Source: Liolophura sinensis (lineage: Eukaryota > Mollusca > Polyplacophora > Chitonida > Chitonidae). Taken from it: a stretch of 64,000 nt of DNA. The stretch lies in NCBI RefSeq assembly GCF_032854445.1, contig NC_088301.1, positions 56,368,512 through 56,432,511 on the forward strand. The letters run 5' to 3'. Below, piece after piece: positions 26,084-32,935 of this stretch (positions are counted from its first letter, which is position 1; each line of letters opens with the position of its first letter). The position numbers and the translations under genes were made by a program. The notes beneath the pieces were generated by a model. That model was not told the DNA's origin and made no database searches. It worked only from the letters and a program-made list of their open reading frames with translations.

Positions 26084-28683
26084 CATAAAATATATATAAT
26101 ATATTCTGTTGATCATCTACAAAAGCAAAACAGCAAAAGATACAAAGATTATATTTCCTAGGTAGCTGTTGATGTTTGCTCAGGCACATTTTCTTTGCAT
26201 GGCAAAATGCTTGTATGCATGTCATATGATGGCAAAACTTTTTTTATATGTTCAAGTAAAATCGATCCACGACATTTATAACTTCTGCCTACTACACATT
26301 TCTCTCTTACCATTGTATACCAGCCAACAAAGAGACTCTTTTGGCAACACAACCTGAAGAAGCATTCTGAGAAAAGTCAGGATATGTAGACACTTCTCCA
26401 CTGACTGACTGTTCTGAAGTTTAGGGTCACTGGTCTTCACTGCTTGATACATTGTTGTACACTTCCCCATGAGAGCACGGAACTAAACAAAAACCAAACA
26501 AGCGCATTTTGATATCTAAATTAGATGTTCATATACAGATGTACATATACATTTGATTTTTGGTCTTCATGTACAACTAAATCTTCAGTATTGTTGAGTG
26601 TAGAGTCGCAGACCTACGAACTCCATCTTCATCTTTTATGTACATTTATATCAAAATTACATGTAGATCTGAGATTTGTTTCATCCTTCCCAGCTCTGCT
26701 TTCAGAAATACAATGTGCAAGCTATTAGCTGAGAACATTGCCAAACAATCTCAGACCTACACAATGTGTAGCTTTTATCCATGATAAGCTGACCGTATGT
26801 CAGTAGATTTGGTATGGTAGATATGAAAATTACTACCTTCAATACATTTTATTTACTTAGTAATAAAGAAACGCTAAGAACTCATACTGATTTCTCATTG
26901 AGTGTTTGTCTTTTTGTAGCCTTAGCTAGCTGTAGGTAATTAAAGCTCTTACTCAAAAATGGTTTCATGAGTATAACAGTACTTAATATTATGGCTGTTT
27001 CTTTTTAATGTACATTTATCAGTTTAAGTCAGAAGAACTGTTACCATAAAACCCAATATTTTCTGTCTCAAATCCTTCCCTGAAGAAAAGATTCTTGAAT
27101 GTATCCACATCTGTGATATCTTTTGTTCTGATATTTCCAAAAAGAACTCAAATATCGGTCATAGCACTGCCACAGAGCCAGGTTATACTCCTAGTTTAAT
27201 AAACAAATAAGAAAAAAATCAATTTAATCAAAACTGAGTAAGGATTGAATGATTCTTATACTGAGAAAACAATGCAATATTTTCCCCATGAACTCTCATG
27301 AATGTTTTTACAAATAAGTTTTGTTCAGTTTTATAAATGAGGAAAATGACAATTTTTGCACTGAATTATAAGAAAACTAAATACAGATGCTTACTTTAAC
27401 ATATTTTCTAAAACAAGCAAAAAAAGAAAAAATGAGGGAAACATTGAAAGCATTGTAGAGTCTAGCTTGGTAAATTGTATTACCTTTATTGACACCAAGA
27501 AGTCACCAACTTCCAAAAGTTTTTCTTCAAAAACTTCTTTGGGGAGCTTGGCCTCATATTTGTTCCAAAGTTCAAACAGCATTTCATACATGTTCACATA
27601 TTAGAAGAGGTCACATATTTTTTAGATCACATTTTCTACCTTTAACTACAAAACACAATGCATTGATTATACTAGTTATTCAATCAAAGGATAGAGTAGT
27701 GTACCCCTATCATAGCCAACCTTTATTTTTTTTTTCTTTCAATGAAAAGTGGTACCATGGCCATACCTGTTGTACTGCTTCCAATGCCACTGTAATCATA
27801 CGGAGAATTAAAACATTTTTGTGAAGCTGATCCAATCTCTGATCCATAGACTATCACAGTTGGCATCAGAAGTATCAATTGAGGCCATTATGTACTTCTG
27901 AAAGTGCATTCAGTCTTAAATGCCAAACTTTAGGTTAAAGACAGTATAAATAATTTACTGTGATGTTTTACTAACTCAGATGTTGAGATTCTCTGCAATG
28001 TCTTGAGCCTGTAACTGATGAGCTTCAGGGCATTCGTGACAAACATTTTTTTATTATTTTGCAATGAAATTTGTCGGACAAATCAAACTGAAATATAAAA
28101 GAATGCTAGGTAGAGAAATCCAGTATTTCAGATATTTCCCTAGAGGCAGTATTTAGAAAAATATTTTTTCCAAGTACATGTATATCTTCACAGTTCAGTA
28201 GTGCTATGGGGTACAATTTCCCATATAATGACCTTAAGCCTTTTTTCCCATTAAATTTTTTTTTCAATTTTATTTCAACAATTTCTGGCCTACTATCACT
28301 GCTGCAGTACTACAGTAAAGGTGTACTTTAAAAAAAAATAATAATAAATCCGTGTTAGTTTAAAGTACTGTTTTTTATCACGGCCTGGGTAAGAGCACCT
28401 GCTATATACCGGTATACTTAGAAAATCTTTTTTGTGCATATTGTTGTTTTGACACTTACATTTCTGGATAAGAAATTGAACTTACGCCCTTGAAACCGAA
28501 TCGTCTGATGATGGTTTATAGTCTTGTGTAGTTACATGTGTCTTCTTCATGTATACAACATACAATTTTATCTCCTTGTTCATCGCTTGAAGAACTGGGT
28601 TGTTTTTATCCTTGGAATAAAATGAACTGGATTGGCCCTTATTGGCCGCCAGCTGCTGCTGCAGTCCGCAGGGTAGAAGCCAT
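96..28683 (-). CDS. CFAP54: CFAP54, cilia and flagella associated protein 54 (5' part of gene, 38 exons)
   Basis: Large axonemal protein of the central-pair apparatus, needed in vertebrates for normal motility of 9+2 cilia and sperm flagella (family knowledge). The window holds about 1,680 codons in 38 exons; vertebrate CFAP54 is about 3,100 residues, so the gene continues past the left edge. Identification rests on the N-terminal third, where segments such as CQCYYDCRAG, LPKESLCWLVYNG and GTIHIYSISRYLM match the vertebrate protein closely as I remember it. From exon 6 to the last exon every junction keeps phase with GT-AG borders, except one GC-AG intron. Exons 1-5 contain apparent frame breaks and one odd acceptor (see findings). 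The exon blocks are listed in the next entries. MANBAL lies upstream on the same strand. Confidence 0.93.
2882..3169 (+). mobile_element. SINE, Meta-domain type, diverged
   Basis: The body GGGAAGGTCTGCCAGCAAC, a degraded CATAATGCT...GTATAAGTGAAATA block and the tail ACACCAATCCTATAAATAAATAA identify the family. The tRNA-derived head is strongly mutated but keeps GGAGCCTCTCACCAATG. AAACCAC occurs on both sides and may be the target-site duplication. It lies in the CFAP54 intron between exons 33 and 32. Confidence 0.8.
6720..7570. repeat. Unclassified repeat-like segment with CCGGAAGTGACGTC motifs
   Basis: Within the long intron this stretch differs from its surroundings. It carries ACCGGAAGTGACGTC twice (near 7128 and 7242) plus a partial ACCGGAAGTG at 7260, and paired phrases GCGGCCATATTGGAT (6838) and GCCGCCATGTTGGGT (7434). 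The composition suggests an old non-autonomous element. No transposase or reverse transcriptase coding remnant could be recognised, so class is unknown. Confidence 0.4.
8060..9165. repeat. Degenerate direct repeat, two copies
   Basis: Two diverged copies lie in the same orientation: about 8085-8690 and 8760-9165. Shared landmarks in order are TTTAACAGCCTGGAAGTTG / TTAAACAGCCTGAAAGTTGG, CGCAAGTTTGCGGAGGTGTC / GTGCAAGTTTGCAAGAGTGTC, GTTCTTAGTAACCACCAGG / GTTCTTAGTAAGCACCAGG, and TCATAGCATATTCCAGTGGAA / TCATAGCATATTCCAGCGGAA. The second copy is shorter. No coding capacity was recognised. Confidence 0.65.
9366..9612 (-). mobile_element. SINE, Meta-domain type, minus orientation
   Basis: On the minus strand it reads from a tRNA-like head near 9610 through GAGAGGCTTC-complement and the GGGAAGGTCTGTCAGCAACCTG body to CATAAGTGAAATATTCTTGAG near 9385. 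The usual CACCAATCAAATAAAT tail is degraded. No clear target-site duplication. Confidence 0.78.
10588..10851 (-). mobile_element. SINE, Meta-domain type, with 14-bp target-site duplication
   Basis: Minus-oriented copy with tail complement ATTTTATTTGATTGGTGTTTTA at its left end and a tRNA-derived head ending in GGCAGGGGCC-type sequence at the right. It is flanked by a perfect direct repeat GCCTACCATGTTAT at 10574-10587 and 10852-10865. The left flank also carries two further, diverged copies of the same 28-bp phrase (10517 and 10545), so the target was already a short tandem repeat or became one after insertion. Confidence 0.85.
11214..11666 (-). CDS. CFAP54: CFAP54 exons 28-29
   Basis: Exon 28 (11511-11666) encodes INRLHQCEKMLLALELAGWL then NEANLALQGVVQCYGLLAPL, and exon 29 (11214-11336) VLEFCHAALQEIPAGLRQKR. 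Both are phase 0-0 with clean TTAG and TTCAAG acceptors and GTAA donors. The paired helices resemble TPR/HEAT-like repeats. A 6.7-kb intron follows before the next exon at 4520. Confidence 0.88.
12437..14381 (-). CDS. CFAP54: CFAP54 exons 23-27, fibronectin type III-like domain
   Basis: Exons: 14199-14381, 13710-13802, 13239-13421, 12759-12901, 12437-12584. The translation has FN3-like spacing: PAPVLMSRTHTRMVFRP as early strands, the W-Y of VAWYTLFGR in the middle, and the FN3-type motif CEICASGLLPNERYVFALAA followed by YTDKGKLIGDSIGE. Exon 23 ends AAG|GCAAGC, so its intron is a GC-AG intron; without that splice the frame stops 10 codons later. Exon 26 ends in phase 2 (TAC AA|GTGTGT) and is completed by the first base of exon 27. 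The assignment as FN3 is from pattern, not from a profile search. Confidence 0.85.
14549..20799 (-). CDS. CFAP54: CFAP54 exons 14-22, helical middle region
   Basis: Exons: 20637-20799, 19959-20050, 19308-19442, 18596-18734, 17871-18112, 17417-17521, 15534-15768, 15183-15238, 14549-14710. Phases run 0-1, 1-0, 0-0, 0-1, 1-0, 0-0, 0-1, 1-0, 0-0 without a break. The 17871 exon encodes a long helix-like stretch (VREQLLQARDILELGLEHVS). The 15534 exon joins an acidic linker (ETEETKSEDEKVVDIDHE) to a conserved-looking helix (IKDLHLELLLMYHRVCLKL). The last exon ends in LLNMQRAIINKTDITSAPDQ, just before the beta-rich domain. Confidence 0.88.
19548..19690 (+). mobile_element. SINE 3' fragment, 5'-truncated
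   Basis: Starts at GGGAAGGTCTGGCAACAACC, includes the TCCTCCCACCATGATGATG block and ends with AACACCAATCAATTAAATAATTAAAT. The tRNA-derived head is missing, as expected for an incomplete reverse-transcribed copy. It is in a CFAP54 intron immediately upstream (minus sense) of exon 16. Confidence 0.75.
21335..26482 (-). CDS. CFAP54: CFAP54 exons 6-13, most conserved block
   Basis: Exons: 26311-26482 (FRALMGKCTTMYQ...), 25746-25804 (GTIHIYSISRYLMSYGHCSK), 25265-25408 (VIEFLLWSSVCMETSGPLLS then KYLPWRTILYTSVCQCYYDC), 24795-24908, 24226-24327 (MAIMVFKRSVFETRRKPKNL), 23772-23973 (LPWPRTPTEKLLSDMFEGSA...), 23439-23543 (GGGGTYSLPKAGSITGLAAM) and 21335-21447 (EDGVPLSAAVRLVKLAYCYE). All borders are GT-AG and all phases agree. 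The order and spacing of these motifs match vertebrate CFAP54 residue blocks, which makes this the strongest evidence for the gene. The Cys/Tyr/Trp-rich helices resemble an alpha-solenoid scaffold, which is an inference. Confidence 0.92.
21880..21940 (-). repeat. Dispersed repeat, minus copy (partner at 33.35 kb)
   Basis: Reverse-oriented partner of the 33.35-kb copy, inside the CFAP54 intron between exons 13 and 12. It overlaps a 163-codon open frame on the plus strand (21602-22093), which I therefore treat as repeat-derived and not as a gene. Confidence 0.58.
22400..22800. repeat. Degenerate tandem repeat, about 100-127 bp unit, 3-4 copies
   Basis: A unit containing GAGGTAAAAA, GCTTAACCT, GAATGTGCAT...ACACACCA, CTTAGACTAGGGA and CCTTCAATCCATGTATGA recurs with GTGCAT landmarks near 22439, 22566 and 22666, and a partial fourth copy to about 22790. 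Spacing is uneven (127 and 100 bp), so copies carry indels. It lies in the intron between CFAP54 exons 13 and 12. Confidence 0.7.
22810..22970. repeat. Dispersed repeat copy A (pair with 25.0 kb)
   Basis: Contains GAGGAATACTTTCTCACTGTTTT, ATATGTATATTTTAATGTACATG and AAAAGCCAAAATT in the same order and orientation as a second copy at about 25005-25122 (GGAATACTTTCTCACTGTTTT, ATATGTATATTTTGATGTACATG, AAAAGCCAAAATT). Both begin with CAACA(A/C)ATGGATGAATA-like sequence. Both are intronic in CFAP54. Element class is unknown. Confidence 0.65.
25005..25122. repeat. Dispersed repeat copy B (pair with 22.8 kb)
   Basis: Shorter partner of the 22.8-kb copy, in the same orientation, lacking about 35 bases near its start (the region around CTTCTGAATCATGACATATG in the other copy). 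No coding content. Confidence 0.62.
26030..26105. repeat. (TA)n microsatellite
   Basis: About 75 bases of almost pure TA dinucleotide with a few ATAC interruptions, in the CFAP54 intron between exons 7 and 6. Apparent reading frames over it (runs of YIYIYI) are translation of the repeat. Confidence 0.95.
27045..28683 (-). CDS. CFAP54: CFAP54 exons 1-5, N-terminus with frame disruptions
   Basis: Exon 1 (28564-28683) begins at the ATG at 28683-28681, followed by an Ala-rich stretch. The conserved part (SFYSKDKNNPVLQAMNKEIK) is in another frame, so one base is apparently extra between them. A 19-nt exon at 28486-28504 is tentative but restores phase. Exon 3 is 27767-27850 (starts SMDQRLDQLHKN). 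Exon 4 is 27484-27600 (MLFELWNKYEAKLPKEVFEE, then KLLEVGDFL) and lacks an AG acceptor. Exon 5 is 27045-27190 (EYNLALWQCYDRYLSSFWKY, then DITDVDTFKNLFFREGFETE) and needs two one-base corrections, both in four-base homopolymers, to read through and to join exon 6 in phase. Gene identity is firm; exact borders of exons 1-3 are not. Confidence 0.75.
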
Positions 28684-28689
28684 CTTCAA

Positions 28690-30476
28690 ATGACAAATTA
28701 AATACAGGTTTTTTTCTAGTTGCAGTAGCTGTAAGTTATTCCACCTCTTTCCGATTTGTGACAGAATGGCCAGTTACTAGCGGCCATCTTAAACGCCTAT
28801 TCGTTACTAATAGCGACGACTGGCGGTCGTACCTTGACACAGCCTCGTACCTTGCCTATTGAAACACTTACCGTTCTTCTTGTCTTCTGCTGTTATCCAA
28901 TCAAAGCGTGACCTGATTGTACATACGTGTGTACCCTATTTCGTCTAATTTTTGTGACACCTGGTCTACTCATTTTAGTCCCATGTATATGTAATTGTAG
29001 CAGAAATATTAAGTTTCTTTTTTTCTCCCATGGTTAGCCCATATAATGAACAACATACTCATTACTTTTCCAAAAAGCTGGTAAAAAAATGTAATATTCT
29101 TTCAACTTCTATATAGTATATATATAATACTAGTATATATCAACACTGATAGCTAATTTGACAGATTTCTCTGGACAAACACTGAACTATTTGAGATATG
29201 ACTGTTTCATAAAAAACTGATGATAAAAGTTTGTTTGATATGTTTATAAAGCAGTGAATGTCAGACATGCAACATGATAGTGATTGAACTCTAGTCAGAA
29301 CGGCCATTTCACTACGATTTCTTCAGTGCAAAACTTGCACTGTGAAGTGGCAAATGTGTGAACCATTGTCAAGTCAAGAGTTTATTGTAGCCCATGCAAA
29401 ATTTAAGTTTTTATTACTTTGGCATCATTATTATTCTGTTAATATTAATATTAATATGACTTCAACCTAAAATAAAAACCTGGCCAACCTTATTGACTAT
29501 GAAACTCCAGCTAGACACCAGTAACGAGAACATTGATTCTTAATTTGATGAAGTGAAAGAGTTCTGCTTCTGAGGATTTGCCAGACCACCAATTATATTG
29601 ACTTAACACAAGTCCTACAAATCAGTAGAATTCTTAATCTAGTTATAGAATCTTATCACAGCCACTTCTTCATAACCAAGTCAGAGTTGGTTACTGCTTG
29701 CTACATTATCTTTAAAAAGTGAACAAAAGGCATCCAAGTAACAATAATGAAAGTTTACTTCTAAAACCTGAACATGTAATAAAATAAATGAGGCTTTTTA
29801 TACAAAATACATACACGCTGAGCTTGTATGTTCGGCAGACAATAAAGAGAAGTATATTCCTTTCATGCATAAATTTTGCACTTTATTCAAACTTCAGACT
29901 TACTGGCTGGTAGATATATTCACAAATGTACAAAAGTTACAATAATAAAATACAAATCTTTTCTATGAACACATAAATGAGATAAGGTGAAAGAACTGAA
30001 ACATTTCCATACAATTTGTCATATATCCATGCTGTTAAATGGATATGTAAGCACATGTCTTATGGTAATCTTCTATCCACACTGACAAAAATGATCTTAT
30101 TGCTGTGTTTAGGACAATGTTATTGATGATGTCTCACATTAATCACATTTCAATCTCATGTGAGACACTGATATCCTCTATTTTACACTGAGGTGAATGT
30201 CTTAGTCTCAGACAACATTTCTCATGGGCTAGGCAAATGTTAATATCATTCTTTCCATTAATAATTACAACAGATCATCTCCTAATTTCTCAACAGTGGT
30301 TCTATAAATGAAAATTAAAGGTTGAGCCACACATGCAGTGAGTTTATTACTGAGAAAATAATGAATTTACACATGGAAATTGCATGACACATTCTCAACA
30401 GTTCAAAGCAGATTTTCTATAAGATATGAGAATCATGATTGTTTCTGCCAATGCCACAGTTTTTCATCTGTATAGT
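28690..30476. other. CFAP54 upstream region and MANBAL 3' UTR
   Basis: Gap between the CFAP54 start and the MANBAL stop, both minus strand. The right part (about 29.88-30.48 kb) is probably MANBAL 3' UTR, with a minus-strand AATAAA at 29882-29887 as candidate poly(A) signal. The left part has the candidate CFAP54 promoter. No other gene or clear repeat was seen. Confidence 0.5.
28803..28817. promoter_or_regulatory. Candidate RFX X-box upstream of CFAP54
   Basis: GTTACT-AAT-AGCGAC is an imperfect inverted repeat close to the RFX X-box (GTYRCC, 0-3 nt, RGYAAC). It lies about 120 bp upstream of the CFAP54 start codon, the usual distance for RFX-controlled cilium genes. A CCAAT-type box (ATCCAATCAAAG, 28895-28906) is nearby. 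Two mismatches to consensus keep confidence low. Confidence 0.35.
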
Positions 30477-31645
30477 TCAACGCCTCTTTTTCCTCTCATG
30501 TTTCGTGTTTCGGCGAGCGGTGTTCTGATCATGCTTTGGTGTACTTGCTTGGTGAGGTTCGGGTAACTCTTGGTCAGTTTCCTGGAAAATAATGAAAACA
30601 TTTAAAATGAATAATTCACTGTATATGATACCATACATAAGGGTGATGAGGCCATGAATAAAAATACTAAAAATTCTAAAGTTTTTATAAAGATTATATT
30701 AGAAGTTTCTTCCTTTAATACTTTGTTAATTTCTTTGCAAAAATCTTATTCAAAAGCCACATTAAAAAAGAATGATCTAGTGGCCTATCCTGATCCCTAT
30801 TATTTCCTGATAGTGTTGGGTTACACCCCCCAAAAATTGTTAATGATGGGCTGACCGCCAATTATCTTCAATTTTTGATTACTGCATATGTACAGTAAAT
30901 GCCCGACTCCTGTAAATAAGGAAAACTAAGTAATCTTTTGCATTTCTGTTTAGACTAATTGCATGATCTGAGTTTGTCTGAGATAGCTCTGATGTTAAGT
31001 TTGGCAAATGCACTCCATTTAAAATCCTGGTGCATTTGGAGTAGCAGTTAGTCACCACACTTGAGTCCAAAATTACCCATCAAATATGACTCCTCAGCCT
31101 AAGACTTATGTTACTTACAATTTTGTTTTTTGATGTTAAGAGGACATAACAACCAAAGTAACCAGCACTATAGGCATTTTAAGTCGTCATGGTAGTTACA
31201 TGCTTTTAACGTTAAGAGAGTTTCGTGCAAGTGGGTCCTGGCAAGTGATTAACCATGCAAGGGGTCTCTCCGTGGCGAAGTACAGAGTCGATCCACAGAG
31301 ATAAGTTGATTTGGTAATACTAAGTAGCCATATGATGTCATTCTTGAAAACTAGGATATCCAAAACCCCACCCACCCAAACACACTCTCCTTCCAACCAA
31401 CCCACACCCCCAAACCCCTTACCCCAACACCCTTTTCAATTTAATGATTTCCGAACACTGGCAAAGCTTCACTCGTCATTTTAACTTCATACCTTCTCTG
31501 CATCACTCTTTGGGATAAACACCACAGCAAATATACAGACAAGCTGGAAAACTGCGCCGATCATTAGTCCATAATACAAAAAGTTGTCTATAAAAGAATA
31601 TTCTAAACTTTTATCCAAGACGATCTTGTCAGCTGTGGACGCCAT
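30477..31645 (-). CDS. MANBAL: MANBAL homologue (UPF0239 family), complete, two exons
   Basis: Complete gene of 85 codons plus stop, the same length as human MANBAL. Exon 1 is 31493-31645 (51 codons), exon 2 is 30477-30581 (34 codons and TGA); the 911-bp intron has GT-AG borders and is phase 0. The protein has a short N-terminus, one hydrophobic segment at about residues 22-44 (FLYYGLMIGAVFQLVCIFAV) followed by PKS, and a basic C-tail ending KHERKKRR. The YGL..GA.FQL.C...V..PKS pattern is diagnostic of the MANBAL family. Molecular function is not known; topology suggests an endomembrane single-pass protein. It is too short and split to be seen as one open frame. It sits 634 bp head-to-head with the plus-strand gene. 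Confidence 0.93.
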
Positions 31646-32278
31646 CGTGAAGCACTGCAATCGTTACGGCATTCAAGACCCACTTTACGGCAAACATCAC
31701 GGAGCCAATCATATAATTCAGAAACTGACACCACGTGACACTTCAAATCTTGGAGGTAAATTCAGATCTGTGAAAGTGTGTCATTTGCTGCACAACTCCT
31801 TAGTCAGAACGTAGATAAATAATCAAAACAGCATTTAAGGTATGTAACTAAATGTACTTTACAAGTGATAAATGATAACACGCATAAAGTACTGAGTAGT
31901 AATTCAGCCAGCTATACGATCTCCCTCCTTATTCAACATTCTAACATCTACGAACCGAATGAATGTCAGAAATGTAAAATATGGAGGCAGTACATTTAAC
32001 GTTGTTGAATTAACTGAGTAGTTAGGACGTCATGTTCGATTAGGCTCATTGCACCGCCAGCTTAATAGTAGGGCTGTCATTAGGCATATTATCAAAGCCC
32101 TGTCTTATTGTATAAGCTTACCTTGAACACCTCTAGGTTTGATTGTTCAAAAGGTTGTTAGCGACTAAATCTGGGTTAAATCTGCCAACCCTGGGTTAAC
32201 TTGTACCCTAGGTTAAATTTATGTTGTTCAAAGCGGTTTTAGTTGCGGAATGTAACTCTGAAATCGATCAACACGATA
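31646..32278. promoter_or_regulatory. Shared head-to-head promoter region, MANBAL and plus-strand gene
   Basis: The 633 bp between the MANBAL start (minus) and the proposed start of the plus-strand gene (32279). Such spacing is typical of bidirectional promoters, but no TATA box, CpG-dense tract or initiator was convincing. The right part contains repeated GGGTTAAAT phrases that may belong to a mobile element. Confidence 0.4.
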
Positions 32279-32935
32279 ATGTCTCCGATTGACGGTAAGC
32301 CAAATAATCACATCTTCACCGTAGACCCGATATTAGAAGCATTTTTTCCTCGTAACTCTCCGAAGACTTCATTTGGGTCCATTTAAGAATTACAGCCCGC
32401 AGCTAAAGCGGTGTTAATGTTAACTATGGGTTAAATCAACTCTAACCCCAAGTTAACTTTACCACATTGATTAAGGATGGTTGAGTCTATCCAACACATG
32501 CAATAAAATGTTTTTTTTTTTTGTTCGGTTCGTTCCACCACCTCCATTTGCCTCCAAAACTCGCCCCTGAACAACTTTACAGACAATGAATTAAGGGCTA
32601 GTTTTCGATTTTCGATCACTTGGGTTTTCTTATTTTCCTGATTGATGATATTGTTTGTTAACTGCTAATTCAGCCCGGGAAAAATTTGCCTTAGCTTACG
32701 CTTGCTTGTTGGTAGGGGCTGTAGTAAAGACTAGATGGAGAGGGAATAGGGAATTATGTGATAATTTTTGTGTGGAATTTCCCTTTTCTATTTTTATTTC
32801 GTATTTAATACTTGGTAAGTAACACCACCACTAACCCACGGTTCATCAAGGTACATTAAACACCACCCACCTAGCTAACCCTGGGTTAAATTTAACCCTC
32901 CTTCAAACAACCGGGTCCTAGTGATTTGTAAAGAC
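32130..32935. repeat. Possible inverted-repeat element with GGGTTAA ends
   Basis: Left end: CTAGGTTTGATTGTTCAAAA...CTGGGTTAAATCTG...AACCCTGGGTTAACTTG (32140-32200). Right end, reverse complement: CTAGGACCCGGTTGTTTGAAGG...GGGTTAAATTTAACCCAGGGTTAG (32880-32930). Shared order CTAGG, TTGTT(C/T)(A/G)AA, GGGTTAA suggests terminal inverted repeats of a MITE-like element of about 0.8 kb. The ends are imperfect and no clean target-site duplication was found. The proposed first exon of the plus-strand gene (32279-32294) would lie inside it. Confidence 0.4.
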
